Shown here: piece after piece, positions 43,894 to 54,933 of the stretch
Layout: each line of letters opens with the position of its first letter
Numbering within the stretch: position 1 is the first letter of the stretch
Origin: Chalara sp. BL73
Taxonomy: Eukaryota; Ascomycota; Leotiomycetes; Helotiales
DNA: 64,000 nt
Reading direction: 5' to 3'
Assembly (NCBI GenBank): GCA_918026815.1
Contig: CAKJVC010000083.1
Location: forward strand, 124,001 to 188,000
Program-made: the position numbers and the translations under genes
Notes under the pieces: model-generated
The model's database searches: none
Told to the model about the DNA's origin: nothing
The model's input: only the letters and a program-made list of their open reading frames with translations

Positions 43894-45411
43894 CGTGAAG
43901 TGGTGCTGATATTGTTATATCCAAAATAAGATAATGCAGGATTGTAGGTATACTGAGGATGGGGGTATGAGGGTGAAGATGAAAGAAAAGGATGAGTCTA
44001 AGGTCACGGATACAAACAAGGCTACGCTTTGCCGTTTTGGGATCTAGTCCGTATCGTATTGCTTTAGTGACTCAGCCTTGAGATACTCTCGGCCAGAAAA
44101 GTAGAGTATTTGGTAAACGTAAAATAGATAAAATATCGTAATTTAGGAGGGTAGCCGCCAATATTCGAATAATAAAAAAGGGGTTGGGTCCTTTGAGAGC
44201 CGCGCTTCTAGAAACCAAGCCTCGCTTACGGCGGGGCATCCAAGAAAAAAACTTACCCCTCCAAAAAAGAATGCGACGTCAAGTTTAACATCGACTGTGT
44301 TGAGAATTGAGCCTAACGCGGGCGATTGGGCTGTGGTTTGGACAATGTGGAAGAACTTTTGCTTATTTGAGTACTTACGACCTTGAGCGGGATGTAGTTT
44401 ACGATATGCGAATCTGTAGAGGACAGGCTTCCCACTTTTGAGGCCTGGTTGAGCTCTGTGGATGGGCGGAGTTAGTGTATTTCCGCCAAGTTTTACGACA
44501 GCTTGGCGTTGACGTTTGAGAGTCGGAGATTTGATCAGAGACGAGAATTGGATAAGTATACATGCATATCTAAAGGCTTCAAAACTTGACATCGGTAGTG
44601 TAGCTGCTTCCCCAGTGGCGGATGTCTTGGCTAGTGGCTAGAACAGGTCCGCCCCAAGTCGGCGCTTTCAGCTGGAGGATACATCTGCCAGGAGAATAGG
44701 GCCAACAAAGCACAAAGGGAGAGTTAAGGCAACCTATTGAATTATGAAGCAGACACAAAGTAGGCAGCTTCTTCAGCTCAATTTTCTGACTGGACTTGGG
44801 TAGCGCTTGTATTTTTCGCAGTTCTCAAATGTGCTACTGCGTGGCTGCTCTGAGTTTTTTCAGTCACCCAAAAGCGGCTCTTCTTGGCCTTTCTTCTCTG
44901 CTCAGCCCTCGCCTATTCTGAGGGGATCAATTTGAGATAGGCGACAGAAATCCCACGGCGGCAATTGCGCAGAGAATTTCTACTATCAATCATCCCCAGG
45001 AACGCGAGGCTTCCGTCACGCGAGACCAGCCCACACGTCCGGAAATAGGGGAGTCGGGACGGTTGCCAATCGCGATTTCAGTGGACAGTGTTTTTTTCAG
45101 CTGATGAGCCACATCGCTATGATCACTCAGTCCCTACAGACGGTTCTGGTAATACTCGTGACAAGTGTGAAGATAGCATTGTCATCAGCGCCTTGCGGGA
45201 GTAACCCAAGCGAGACCAGGTGCAAAAACAGGGTGCAGAGACTGGGGGGTAGAGAACATTGGCCCTCATCTATCCATCATTTTTAATGTTGCTCTGTAAC
45301 CACAGTTTTTTGAATTTATTAAGTCATACTTTATACGAAGAGATTGAGGCCAAAAAAGATCGCTAACCCGGGTACTGCACTCGAACTTCCGCGACGTGCA
45401 ACAAATTTTTT
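43894..45411. other. Intergenic; one unassigned minus-strand frame
   Basis: A 149-codon minus frame (44592-44143) contains KRQRQAVVKLGGNTLTPPIH and SGKPVLYRFAYRKLHPAQ, with a possible GTAAGT donor inside. It may be a small real gene, but I recognise no family. The rest shows nothing. Confidence 0.3.
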
Positions 45412-46207
45412 ACGGCAAATGACTAGAATACCATCATTTTTTTTACCCAAAACCCCAGATTACCACACTTTTATTTGGAATAGGACTCAAATACCATAGT
45501 TTTGTCTTGGCAATGGAATCATAGTATTTCAGTCAGAAGCATACAAAATGATGGCATACTAGTCTTACGGCTGAAAAGAAGGAAGGTAGTAATAAGGAAG
45601 AGTTACAATGTCACGGCCCTGGCCTTTCCTCGGTGGAGCTTGACTACGGAAACCACAGGGCTCGCTTACACTGGCCTCCGGCTAGCCTCCTGTATATAAA
45701 GCACTGCTTTCCTTCCCTTCTTCTGTCTGTAGCTTGTTCTCTTAGTTATAACAATCGATAGTTGTTCACACCTTCGAATCTTTCTACCTAAGATCTACGG
45801 ATCGAGATCCCTGTTCGACTTGAGTTGTTACATACAACAACGCCTTGATCGCGAGCTGGGTATAACACAAAATGACGTTGATTAAGTGATTTTAGGTTTT
45901 TTATTCGACAGCGACGACGACCGTTCAAACGCTGGCAGCGAACCTTTTGAAGAATATCACTCTGTCGACTTGCCTCTCGAGATTCGGTATTCTACAAGGT
46001 CTGGGAAAGTGTACGAAGTCAATTAGTTCCAATAGAAATTGAAATAAAATAGAGTCAAATACAGGATTTACACTACAAGCTTGCTTATAAGGGATGTACT
46101 ACTCTCCCTAAATTACTATACTTAATTTGGTGATGCCCTAGAATACCATGAAAGTGGTATTTCAGTCATATTGCAACAGAAAGTGTGGTATTCTAGTCAT
46201 TTGCCGT
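45412..46207. mobile_element. Non-autonomous TIR element containing a family A LTR
   Basis: The ends are inverted copies: ACGGCAAATGACTAGAATAC at 45412 and, on the other strand, ACGGCAAATGACTAGAATAC at 46207. Weaker inverted words (ATTTCAGTC, AATACCAT) lie inside. There is no transposase. Without the 224-bp LTR and its duplication the element is about 570 bp. Confidence 0.65.
45609..45832 (-). repeat. Solo LTR, family A
   Basis: 224 bp, TGTCACGGCC to GAGTTGTTACA, with a perfect target duplication TACAA (45604-45608 and 45833-45837). It is inserted in the TIR element. Confidence 0.92.
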
Positions 46208-46239
46208 TGTATAAAAGTCGTATTCCGTAGTCGTAAGCT

Positions 46240-46985
46240 GGCGAGGATTAGGAAGGAGGATCAGCTCGCGGAGGAGCGTGGGCTGCTAAAGATAAAAGGA
46301 AGGAGCAGAAAGGGTTACTTTCTCTCGAGAAACGAGACCAGCGCCGTAGAGAGAGGGAGGCCTGGGATCGAGCTGACCTGGAGGCATTTGCACGCCATAA
46401 AGTTGCTGCCAAAATTAAGAAGGCTCAAGAGGCTGAGCACCGTCATATGGCGAAGCTTAGAGAGGCCGAGCATAAAAGGGTGTTACGCGGTCAAGAGAAA
46501 GAGTTGCGGCGAACCGAAAAGCGGGAACGGGAGTCAGCTATCCGGGCGAGGATGGCAGAAGAAGCGCTTGGAGGGCAGCCCTATGACGTTGAATAACTTG
46601 GATGCCAGCCTCATCTCGTAGGTTCCTATCCTTACGACGCTGTTCGTCTTGTACACTTCTAGTAGCTTGTCTCTGAATAACTCCGAGAGACCTTTGATTC
46701 CTTTGTCTTTCTACCCACTCTCGAGGCAGCGCAAAAGGCCCAGCTGAAATCACTCACAGAAGGGCGTATTGCTGCCTTCGGTGGCGTCCTTCCATCTTTC
46801 TTGGGAGAGGAGTACCGGTATATGAAGCAAGCTTCGACTAACTTTCCAGAGACTATCACCCCTTCTATCCAGATGCAGTGTATGAGAGCTTACGGGAGAG
46901 CAATTTCAGATGCCTTGAGGCGTCTACCATGTGGACTCTGTGGAGAGTTATTCCACGCGGATAAGTTTGTTCTTCAGCCGACAAT
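46240..46985 (+). pseudogene. Coiled-coil protein fragment, possibly a Helitron or transposase remnant
   Basis: A broken frame gives a long charged coiled coil (EKRDQRRREREAWDRADLEA, KLREAEHKRVLRGQEKELRR; 46310-46590). After stops comes EAAQKAQLKSLTEGRIAAFG, FPETITPSIQMQCMRAY and LPCGLCGELFHADKF (46725-46970). Coiled coil followed by a CxxC segment recalls the N-terminus of fungal Helitron helicases, but the helicase itself is absent. The call is tentative. It runs into the 3' end of the convergent HET gene. Confidence 0.3.
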
Positions 46986-49275
46986 ACACTGTGCTTTCCG
47001 CAATGTCACCAGTCCTTCCGCCTCGCCCAACGCTGTTGGTGCAAACAGCAGTCCATGACCAACAACTGTCCAGCTTATTCCGTCTTCATCTCTATCAGGC
47101 TTAAGGAACCAAAGCCTATTCTCTAGCATGTGTTCAGGGTGTGTCAATCCATCTGGCACTGCAGCAATTGTCCCAGGAGGCGCAGGTGTACAAGCAACTG
47201 CAGAGGAGAAATTCCTGATGCGTGTCACCGCTCCCAGGGGCAGCTCAAAGGCAAACAGAATAAGCACAAACTCAAGCACGCGCTCCGCTAAAGTCTCCAT
47301 CTCAACAGTATGGTGAGCCTTGAATGTAATCTCAGGCATTAGCAACTGCAATACACGTTTTGATAGAGCCTTCGTATCACGCAATGCCCACCTCAACCCA
47401 GATTTCTTTTTGCCAAAACTCCGCTCCCCGATTTGACATACTGACTGTATGTAATCTAGGCCACAATCCAACGCCACGGCCAATGAGCTAACAAAGTGCT
47501 CGGAAGTTTTGCGGAAACCGAGAGTGAGACTCGCGAGTACAGTTCCCGCTTCCTCGGTCTGAAAGAAGTGTGAAGCAGTGTCAAATGAACTCTGAGACGG
47601 GTGACGAACGAGATCTTCGAGTACGTATAGGTCTATTGACATGGCATGTGGGCCAATCACCTTCAAAGATTTCGAGCACGGCCTCCGCGATGCGTTAAGA
47701 AATCGATCGAGAAGTGGCCACCGCGCCCACGATTTTCTTCCCAATCCTCCTAGTTGGAGTTGTGGTCCAGGGTTACAAAGGAAGCCAGCGTCTCGTTTTG
47801 CGAGCGCTATGACTATGCAGGTGTAGCAAAACTCGTCTTTCGTCAACGGAGTGCCATTGTATGCCAGATTGACTCCATAAATATTGAGTGCCAAGGACAG
47901 CTTATCTGTGAGGAAAGTAGATTGTCGGAGGTTCAGATGTACCAGAAGATCTACCAGGGATTTGTAACCGTTCTCAGCATAAAACCTATATGTAAACCCT
48001 TGGGTAAGATTATAGGTCGCCGCCATCGGTCCAGTCGAGACGCCTCTCCGATAATCTAATGCTCTTTGCAAAACGGTTGGTGTTATTACAATAATGTCGC
48101 CGTCGCACGGGACCATGAATATACATCTTTGAGCAGCGAGATACTCTTGAAAGCACCAAGCCCGAGAAACCCATCTCGCAGACGACAATTGGGTCATTAT
48201 TCTATTGGTTATAAAAGCTGTTTCTAGCGGGACAGTAAAAGACTTTTGCGGATTCTTGGCCCTGGTTCTCTGCCGTTTCTCTCTGAGTCGTCTCCAGACT
48301 CGCATATCGTTGTGCGATAGTTCGACGTCCTCGAATACTATCACGACTAGCCTCGCGCTATTGTAGACAATATCCATAGACGCTATGGCACTGCGCTTTT
48401 CCTCTGATTCCGTTTGGTTGATACATAACTGATCTATCCAAATGCCCTCGGAGTCATCTCTGCGCAACAAACTGATGGCGTCTAACATTTTTTGCGATAT
48501 AGGAGACCGATATATTGAATTTGGTTTGTCAGGATCACGGATACTGGAGACGACATTCCAGTCCTGGCTGTGCCAGCAATAACTGACCGCGATATATGAA
48601 ACTACGTCGTTTACTGAACTAGATGCTTTGACTGACATTGACTGCTTGGTGGTCCAAGACCTGCTAAAGTGTTGGGCTAACTGACCGAGTCTTTCGTTCA
48701 GTTGGAATTGCCTTGTTGGATAACTCATGTCAACATGGTTGATATCCAAATTTAAGCTTGACAACGGTGGAGCTTGCGTTAGCCGTGCTATTCGAAAGAC
48801 CGAGTTCCTGATCAAGTCTGCTCGGACTAGAAATTTGTCGCCTATCCTCCTATCGATTTCCTTGATACGCTCAATAAGACATTCAGGATCTTTTGAGCTG
48901 TCTTGTATGTCCTTGAAAAAGCGGCCAAATAGAGTTAATCTGGCCGCAGAGGTTAGCTGCTCGATTTCGCAGATAGATACATGGTATTTTTGGCCATATT
49001 CCGACTCCCACTTGTTGAATACACAAGTTGCGGAGCAAAATACTTTGAAGGGGTAAAGATAAGTCATGAATGGGGAGACACATGGCATGTCTCGCTCTTT
49101 GCAGTACTCGCAGTACTGTTTGTCTGGTCTAAGGACCAAAAGTCGTCGTCCAAAAATGCCCTCTTAAGACCATCAGTAAAGCTACTCTACCTAACTTCAA
49201 CAGCCTACTACGCATACCTAGAGCCGGGTCCTCAAACCAGCCGATCTGATGACTTTCCGAATCCGACGGATCCAT
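46974..49275 (-). CDS. HET-domain protein
   Basis: Two exons: 49275-49218 (MDPSDSESHQIGWFEDPAL) and 49162-46974. They are separated by a 55-nt GT-AG intron with a CTGAT branch word and give about 748 residues. The second exon alone lacks an upstream ATG, which is why I add the first. The N-terminus has CEYCKERDMPC and CSATC, a possible zinc site. The HET domain (about residues 205-370) shows YIAVSYCWHSQDW, GIWIDQLCINQTESEEKRSA, MDIVYNSARLVVIVFEDVEL and RWVSRAWCFQEYLAAQRCIF. The C-terminal 350 residues match no family I know. HET proteins act in heterokaryon incompatibility and related cell death. No NTPase or repeat domain is attached. The frame is intact. Confidence 0.85.
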
Positions 49276-49706
49276 ATCTAGGCACAGGCGCAAGGCTTCC
49301 GCTGTCACGAACACGGTCCTATAAGCCTGGAAAGGCGGGTTGTAGGTGCTTCAATACGAAAATACTAAACTAAGGAGAAGAGGTGGAGCTCTGGAAAAGC
49401 TCGACTAAGTCAGGCTCTCAGGCCAGGTGCTGCTAGTCCCAAATTAGGTAATATACGCGAGTGGTCACGTGCTAACTGTGACAATGCGCCAGCATTGTTG
49501 CTTTTTGTGATATCACCTACTTTTGTTAAGCTTAGCTTAAAATCTATTGTTGCTTCATTTAGGCTTTTATTTTTAAGTACTACTAAAAGGTATAAAACTT
49601 TTAGCCGCGCGAGTATTCCAGAGGTTGGTGACGGCTCCGATAATCCAGCACTAAATGCGGTCGGTAGAGCTAAATGTTGGTGTTGGATGTCAATAACTGG
49701 TCTAGT
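49276..49706. other. Upstream region of the HET gene
   Basis: No coding sequence recognised. It probably carries the promoter of the minus-strand HET gene. Confidence 0.35.
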
Positions 49707-49902
49707 TGTAACAACCCAAGGCGAACAGGGATCTCGATCCGTAGATCTCAGGGAGAAAGACTTAAAGGTACGTACAGCCATCAATTGCTACAACGAAGAG
49801 AACAAGCTACAAATGGAAGAAAAGAAAGGAAGCAGCGCTTTATATACAGGAGACTGGCCAGGGGCCAGTGCAAGCGAGCCCTGTAGTGCCATGGCCGTGA
49901 CA
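49707..49902 (+). repeat. LTR, family A
   Basis: 196 bp, TGTAACAACCCAAG to GCCGTGACA, with CTTTATATACAGG. Flanks CTAGT and GAACT do not match, so it may have recombined. Confidence 0.85.
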
Positions 49903-50331
49903 GAACTCTTTGTAGTAGTAGCAAAAATCAGACACAAAGATACCACATTCTACTTACCAGCAACCACGTAACAAGTACGCGGCGTTGGTACAAGTAGAGT
50001 AGTACTTCACCATCGACGACTACAATAGCATCCGGAGTTTCCACCAGCATATACTTATTCCAGGACTATAGCTACTTACCCACGGGACAACATTCGACCC
50101 CAGAAAATCCAGGTACAATACCAGCAGAATATGCTACGCCAAAACAAAGCAATCGCCAGGAACGACAAAAGACGCCAGGGCAGCATCCAATCAAGACTTT
50201 GACAGCAAACTTAGCTCAGGCGTTGCCAGAAGGCTCTCTGCCTGATCAGCCAGCATTCAGCCAGACAGCCAGCAGCCTGCGCTTAGGGAATCAAGTCTTG
50301 TTATTGAAATAGAAGAAGAGAGTCACGGAGC
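49903..50331. other. No gene seen
   Basis: CA-rich and Gln-coding-like sequence between two LTRs (for example SNPGTIPAEYATPKQS in one frame at 50090-50150). No domain is recognised. Confidence 0.3.
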
Positions 50332-50566
50332 CTTCAGAGAGTATAGGGTAAACGAGTCAATTGCTGAAGGTTGTGGAACCTAAACTACAGGAGAGAATCC
50401 CTCCATTTATAGAGGTGTAATACTCACACATGAGCATCACATACGACGTAACGCATACGTCAGTAGATTCACCATCGAAGGCAAAAGTACGTATGCATCC
50501 TGCGCAGGCATACCTACAACTTCCCCAATAGGCCAGGCACGGTCCTTAGACCTAGCCTGTTCAGCA
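50332..50566 (-). repeat. LTR, family C
   Basis: AGTCACGGAGCC to CCTGTTCAGCA, about 235 bp. It ends 90 bp before the ATG of the beta-lactamase-like gene. Confidence 0.8.
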
Positions 50567-50656
50567 TACAGCCCACAGTGCTGGAGCTCTTTTCGATCAT
50601 TGCTGATACTGATACCCATCCCGTCCCGTATCATTTGCCGTAATATTATCGCAGAT

Positions 50657-52258
50657 ATGGAATCACTTCGGGAGTTGGCTCCCACGATAAGACAAATTTG
50701 CTCTATTTCTGGTGTAACGGGAGTTTCTATCGGTGTTATTCAACACGGCAAAGTCATCTACGAGGAAGGATTCGGATTCCGTGATGTCGAAGCAAAACTT
50801 AAACCAGATTCCGACACGATCTACTATCTGGGTTCCATCAGTAAAGGATTTGTCGCAGCAACTGTGGGCATGTTAGTGGAGGATGGAAAGCTCAAATGGG
50901 ATACAGCAGTGAAAGATCTGTGGGACGGGTTTCATGTCAACAACGAGATTATCAACAATCAGGCTACAATGATTGATCTCCTTGGACATCGGACCGGGCT
51001 CGAACGCGCTGATGCACTCTGGTTCCAGTCTGACCAGCTACCATTGCTTACCAGAGAGGAATCACTGCCGACTATAAGCCAACTCCGCGCAGCGGTACCA
51101 TTTCGAAGTGGATTTCGCTACAACAACTGGGGATATGAAATTGCAGGTCGGATCATCGAAGCTCTTACCGGGGGAAGTTTCAGCGACTTTTTGAAAACTC
51201 GCCTCTTCGAGCCGCTAGGAATGTCGCGAAGTTTTGATGATGACGTGAATTGCTACGGCGTCGACAACATCTCGAAATCTTACGCTGTGCTGGACGACGG
51301 ATCACCGCACGAGATACCACGACCGAAGATCATGGATGGCACAATTATGAACACTGCTGGAGGAATACAGAGCAGTGTCAGAGACTTACTGAAGTACTAC
51401 GCCGCACTGTTGAGTTCAGCCAACCACCAGTTTGCAACTCGCAGTACTCAGACACCAGATTCTCCACTGAAGCAACTTCCCACAATCCTCAGTGGCCATA
51501 CAAGCACCGCAGAGAGCATTCGCGAGCAAACATACGGCCTCGGTTGGGCTCGGGTACAGCTACCTGGACCGCTTGCTGTCACATCACGAAATCAACCTTT
51601 GATTAACCCGTTCCCTGAGATTGGCGATCCAGAGCATCCCAGGCTCGTTATATTCCACCACGGGATGCTGCTTGGAGCGGCGAATGCAGTCTACTTGCTC
51701 CCTGAGACGGAGACAGCTGTCGTGCTGCTTTCCAATACAGTTGCTCTCAACGATGGCCCAGATTGGATTGCCCACCTCATCTTGCAGACGCTATTCGATG
51801 ATCCTAAGAAACTGGACATTCTCGACCTGGCAAAGAAAACTGCGAATGAGGCGCTGTCCATTTACGGCAAGCTGGAGGGGGAGCTTGCTGCGCAGCGCGT
51901 CTCGGGACCGCCGCCAAAACCAATGAAAGCGTACACCGGAACCTACCGCAACAGCGTCAAGACTTTTGACCTCGTGGTTTTCGAGAAGGATGGCAAGCTG
52001 TGGATGAACTTCAAGGTCAATAAGCTGGAAACATACCTTCTCACGTACTGGAAAGGCGATACTTTCTCTTGGCTCATGACGAGGAATGAGCAGGTGAAGC
52101 GGGCGCGCGACATGTCTACTAACGTTGACATGTGGAAGATTGTTTTTGTTGATGATGGAAATGGCAACATTGATCGCATTATTTGGGCTATGGAACCAGA
52201 GATAAAGGAAGGCGTTATTTTCTACAAAGATAGCGTCGGCTTTCATGGTGAGCTATAA
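50657..52258 (+). CDS. Beta-lactamase-like serine hydrolase (class C/PBP fold)
   Basis: A single exon of 533 residues. The ATG at 50657 is chosen because the frame upstream of it has only a TTG and lies in LTR-adjacent DNA. The fold is that of the S12/beta-lactamase superfamily: catalytic SxxK as S60-I-S-K63, YxN as Y155-N-N157 (FRYNNWGYEIAGR) and an HxG-like FHHGMLLGA. The C-terminal domain (YTGTYRNSVKTFDLVVFEKD) is the beta-barrel tail often found in fungal members. Such proteins hydrolyse esters, lactones or amides; some act in polyketide release, and the substrate here is unknown. I see no signal peptide. A family C LTR directly upstream has probably replaced or supplied the promoter. Confidence 0.88.
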   Translation: MESLRELAPTIRQICSISGVTGVSIGVIQHGKVIYEEGFGFRDVEAKLKPDSDTIYYLGSISKGFVAATVGMLVEDGKLKWDTAVKDLWDGFHVNNEIINNQATMIDLLGHRTGLERADALWFQSDQLPLLTREESLPTISQLRAAVPFRSGFRYNNWGYEIAGRIIEALTGGSFSDFLKTRLFEPLGMSRSFDDDVNCYGVDNISKSYAVLDDGSPHEIPRPKIMDGTIMNTAGGIQSSVRDLLKYYAALLSSANHQFATRSTQTPDSPLKQLPTILSGHTSTAESIREQTYGLGWARVQLPGPLAVTSRNQPLINPFPEIGDPEHPRLVIFHHGMLLGAANAVYLLPETETAVVLLSNTVALNDGPDWIAHLILQTLFDDPKKLDILDLAKKTANEALSIYGKLEGELAAQRVSGPPPKPMKAYTGTYRNSVKTFDLVVFEKDGKLWMNFKVNKLETYLLTYWKGDTFSWLMTRNEQVKRARDMSTNVDMWKIVFVDDGNGNIDRIIWAMEPEIKEGVIFYKDSVGFHGEL

Positions 52259-52474
52259 TTCACATCTTGTTTGCAGAATTTACTTCTGAATAAGCTGCAC
52301 AGTGACTTGATAGTTCATCGTGGAACAGTAAGTTGGAATTAAGCCCAGTTCTATCAATTGGGAAACGTGAAAGCCATGGCCCTAGCTTCAATGCTTGAAC
52401 GCTTAGGAGCATCCTTTGGTATATCTGCTGGCTGAAACGAAGAACGGGGTGCAACTGTGACAAAAGGCTAGATA
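52259..52474. other. 3' flank of the beta-lactamase-like gene
   Basis: A short intergenic stretch between convergent genes, with no features seen. Confidence 0.4.
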
Positions 52475-53030
52475 TTAGATAGCCGGATTAAGGGGCAACT
52501 CGCATTTGGCTAGCACATCTCGGGAATCAAAGTTCTTCAAGAAAAGGGCCTCATCAACCCTCTGATTTCGAAGATAATACCATCTATAATGGGGTTTGTA
52601 TAATGGGCGGAATGCTTCACCTCGCCAGTGTCGACGAATCTGATCGATGGCGAGAAGGTCTGAGGGATTGACCATTGAACCGTCACACAAAGCTAGAGGC
52701 CAATTGGTAGCTGAGTAGAAAGGAGGTTGCCAGATGCTTTAAGATGTTAGAATAAGGCTATCAGATTCGTCCGTAACATACCTAGTAACCCTCACGTGGG
52801 AATCAAGAAGAACCTTTCCTTGACCTTCAGGTTTCTTCATAAGGTCGGTCACCATGTCCAAGACTTCTTTGCTTGTCAAATCTATAGATATTAGCATTTG
52901 GCTTTTGACCGGGCAGAGGCTCAAACCTACCGATATGAACAGTGCTGGCTGGACCCGTGAATAATTTAGGATCCGTGGCATCTATCAGAGTCCCAGCTGG
53001 GTGAGGCGGATCGCTTCTTCTCGGTTGCGA
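52475..53030 (-). pseudogene. CmcJ/AsaB-like oxidoreductase gene, nonsense-mutated
   Basis: The minus strand reads PPHPAGTLIDATDP, KLFTGPASTVHIGRFEPLPG, NANIYRFDKQRS, then stops within ET*RSRKGSS*FPREGY*V, DSLILTS, WQPPFYSATNWPLALCDGSM, DLLAIDQIRRHW, LYKPHYRWYYLRNQRVDEAL and FLKNFDSRDVLA. This is the CmcJ/AsaB (7-alpha-cephem-methoxylase P8-like) family found in secondary metabolism. The stops stand where Arg or Trp is expected (CGA or TGG to TGA), a RIP-type pattern. The frame shifts before WQPP. The N-terminal part is short and no ATG is clear. The gene is almost certainly inactive. Confidence 0.75.
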
Positions 53031-54933
53031 ATTTACTTTAGCAAGTATTACACATCAGTCTTAATAGGGTGTATAACTTACTCTATGTTGAAAAACATGA
53101 GCAAAGCCGGCATCGGTAACATACTTTTCATCAACCGCTCCATTTTCGGATGGAATATTTCCCATTACTTTTGCGATCAGTAACTCCTTTCTATCTATCC
53201 ATTCCTGTATCTATTTAGTGGAGAATAAATACCGTCTAGGTCGTTCCCTTCCTGCTATTATATCAAAGACCGATCTTATATAACTGATATATCCTTTCGA
53301 TCCCCAGTCGATGTCGTGTTTCCAGTTATTCAGGCTCCATATTCTACCCACAGGATCCTTAACCCTCCGGCCTTTCGCTGACGTTAAACTAGAACTCCCC
53401 TCCGCGTCTCTGGCCCGAGGAGTGTGAAGAGGACCAGGCCTCGTTTCTTGTCGGGAATAAGTGACCGCTCCGCAGAGTGTACCAAGTTGTGGTTGGGCTA
53501 TAATAGAGTTGTCAAGTCGTTGTTTTTGGCGCTCTAATAGCTTTTTTTTTTGGTGACGAGTCTGTGGCTTTTCGGGAGCTCCGCGGCCATGGTCAGTGCC
53601 AGTTCGAAGAATTCAAGGAGGGAGGCTCGGTGTTCAGTCGTGCCGTTGTCGGACCTTTGTATCTTTGCTTCGTACAATAGATGAATATCGGGGGCTTTCC
53701 AGTTAAGTGCTTAATGTATCAGGGGGGGGGTTGAATACCTTTCGACTCCCAAGGAGTCGTTACCAAATCGTTGGCATCGCGATATTGCGACGCCGCCTCG
53801 CCACCACGACGATAACATTACTTCTCTAGGTGCTCGCCCCCAGTGACTCAATCTCGGCTCTGCAGATACTCTTAAGACAATGCAGGTTCGTGGAGGACAC
53901 CGCGTACAGGTGTTGAGTCCCGTCCTCCTAACAACAATAATAGTTCTAAAAGGGATAAACACAATAATTTGCCACGCGATGAAGTCGAATCCTCTCTACC
54001 ACCACGCAGATATACCGGGGAAGCATATCCGAATTACCCTCGGTCGAAAAAGGTAAGGCCTTAGCACGTGTTAGGGAGCTATAAACGAGCATTGCGAGCA
54101 TCAAAATTGAGAGATCCAGCGCCGCTCCCACCTGCAGGAGAAGGGTTGAATGAAAGCACGAGTACTTAGAAGAGGCTGGACGGGCGAAATGCCGCGACGG
54201 TCTAATATGTAGGAGGCGTTTCCCGATACATTGCAACCGGGAAGAACGGCGCTTGCGTGAGTGATCCCCCCTGAAATTGGAACAAATACTCGGACTTCTA
54301 CCCCAGGTCGATGATGATATGTATGCGCAATGCGTGGTCTCACTGCCTGAAACTTGAGAGCATACGCCATGCAGGAAGAGATTGGCCGGATCGCAAGCCA
54401 CTGAAAGCCTGTGTCTTGCCAGTTTGTCAACTTTTGCAGGTTCGCAAATAGTGATAAAGTGGTGGTTGAGGTTAAGCCCCGTACTGACCCAATCCAAGCT
54501 GTTGGGGATTAGGTTGTCGTGGAGATGAATTTCACTCTTCGCGATAACGGTGATATTGAGGCGCGGGATCCGCAGGCTGCCTTTGAAGCCGGCGGTCGTC
54601 AAATGACAAGCCAAAGCCAGATTGACTTGCGGATTATGCGACAATGGTGGACGGAATGCAATGCCAATTATCGCTATTGTCGACTTTCAACAGCTCTCCG
54701 GCTTATTTTTGAAAATTGCAACAGTATCCGATTTCGAATCAGTTACATCCACTAAATCTGGTAGACATTGTTTAGGAGCGGGAGTGATCGAAGGTGGTGG
54801 GAGCATTCAAAAGCAATGTATATTACGAATATTCAACACGCTCCTCACCCATCAACATCCCTTTGCCCTCCCAGGGTCCCAAGAGCTTTCACTTAAGATT
54901 TGTTAGGCTCCTTTCCACCGATCAGCGCATTAG
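53031..54933. other. No confident gene
   Basis: A 232-codon minus frame (54644-53946) and overlapping plus frames exist, but composition and sequence give no family and no splice model. G8 at 53723-53730 and a T10 run at 53542-53551 are simple repeats. Confidence 0.35.

Noticed and set aside
44143..44592. 149-codon minus frame upstream of NAD+ synthetase
   Set aside because: It may be real, but no family or splice support is visible, so it is mentioned only in the intergenic entry.
53946..54644. 232-codon open frame on the minus strand
   Set aside because: It has no recognisable domain, odd His/Ser/Arg composition, no better start or splice context, and other frames overlap it; I treat it as chance.
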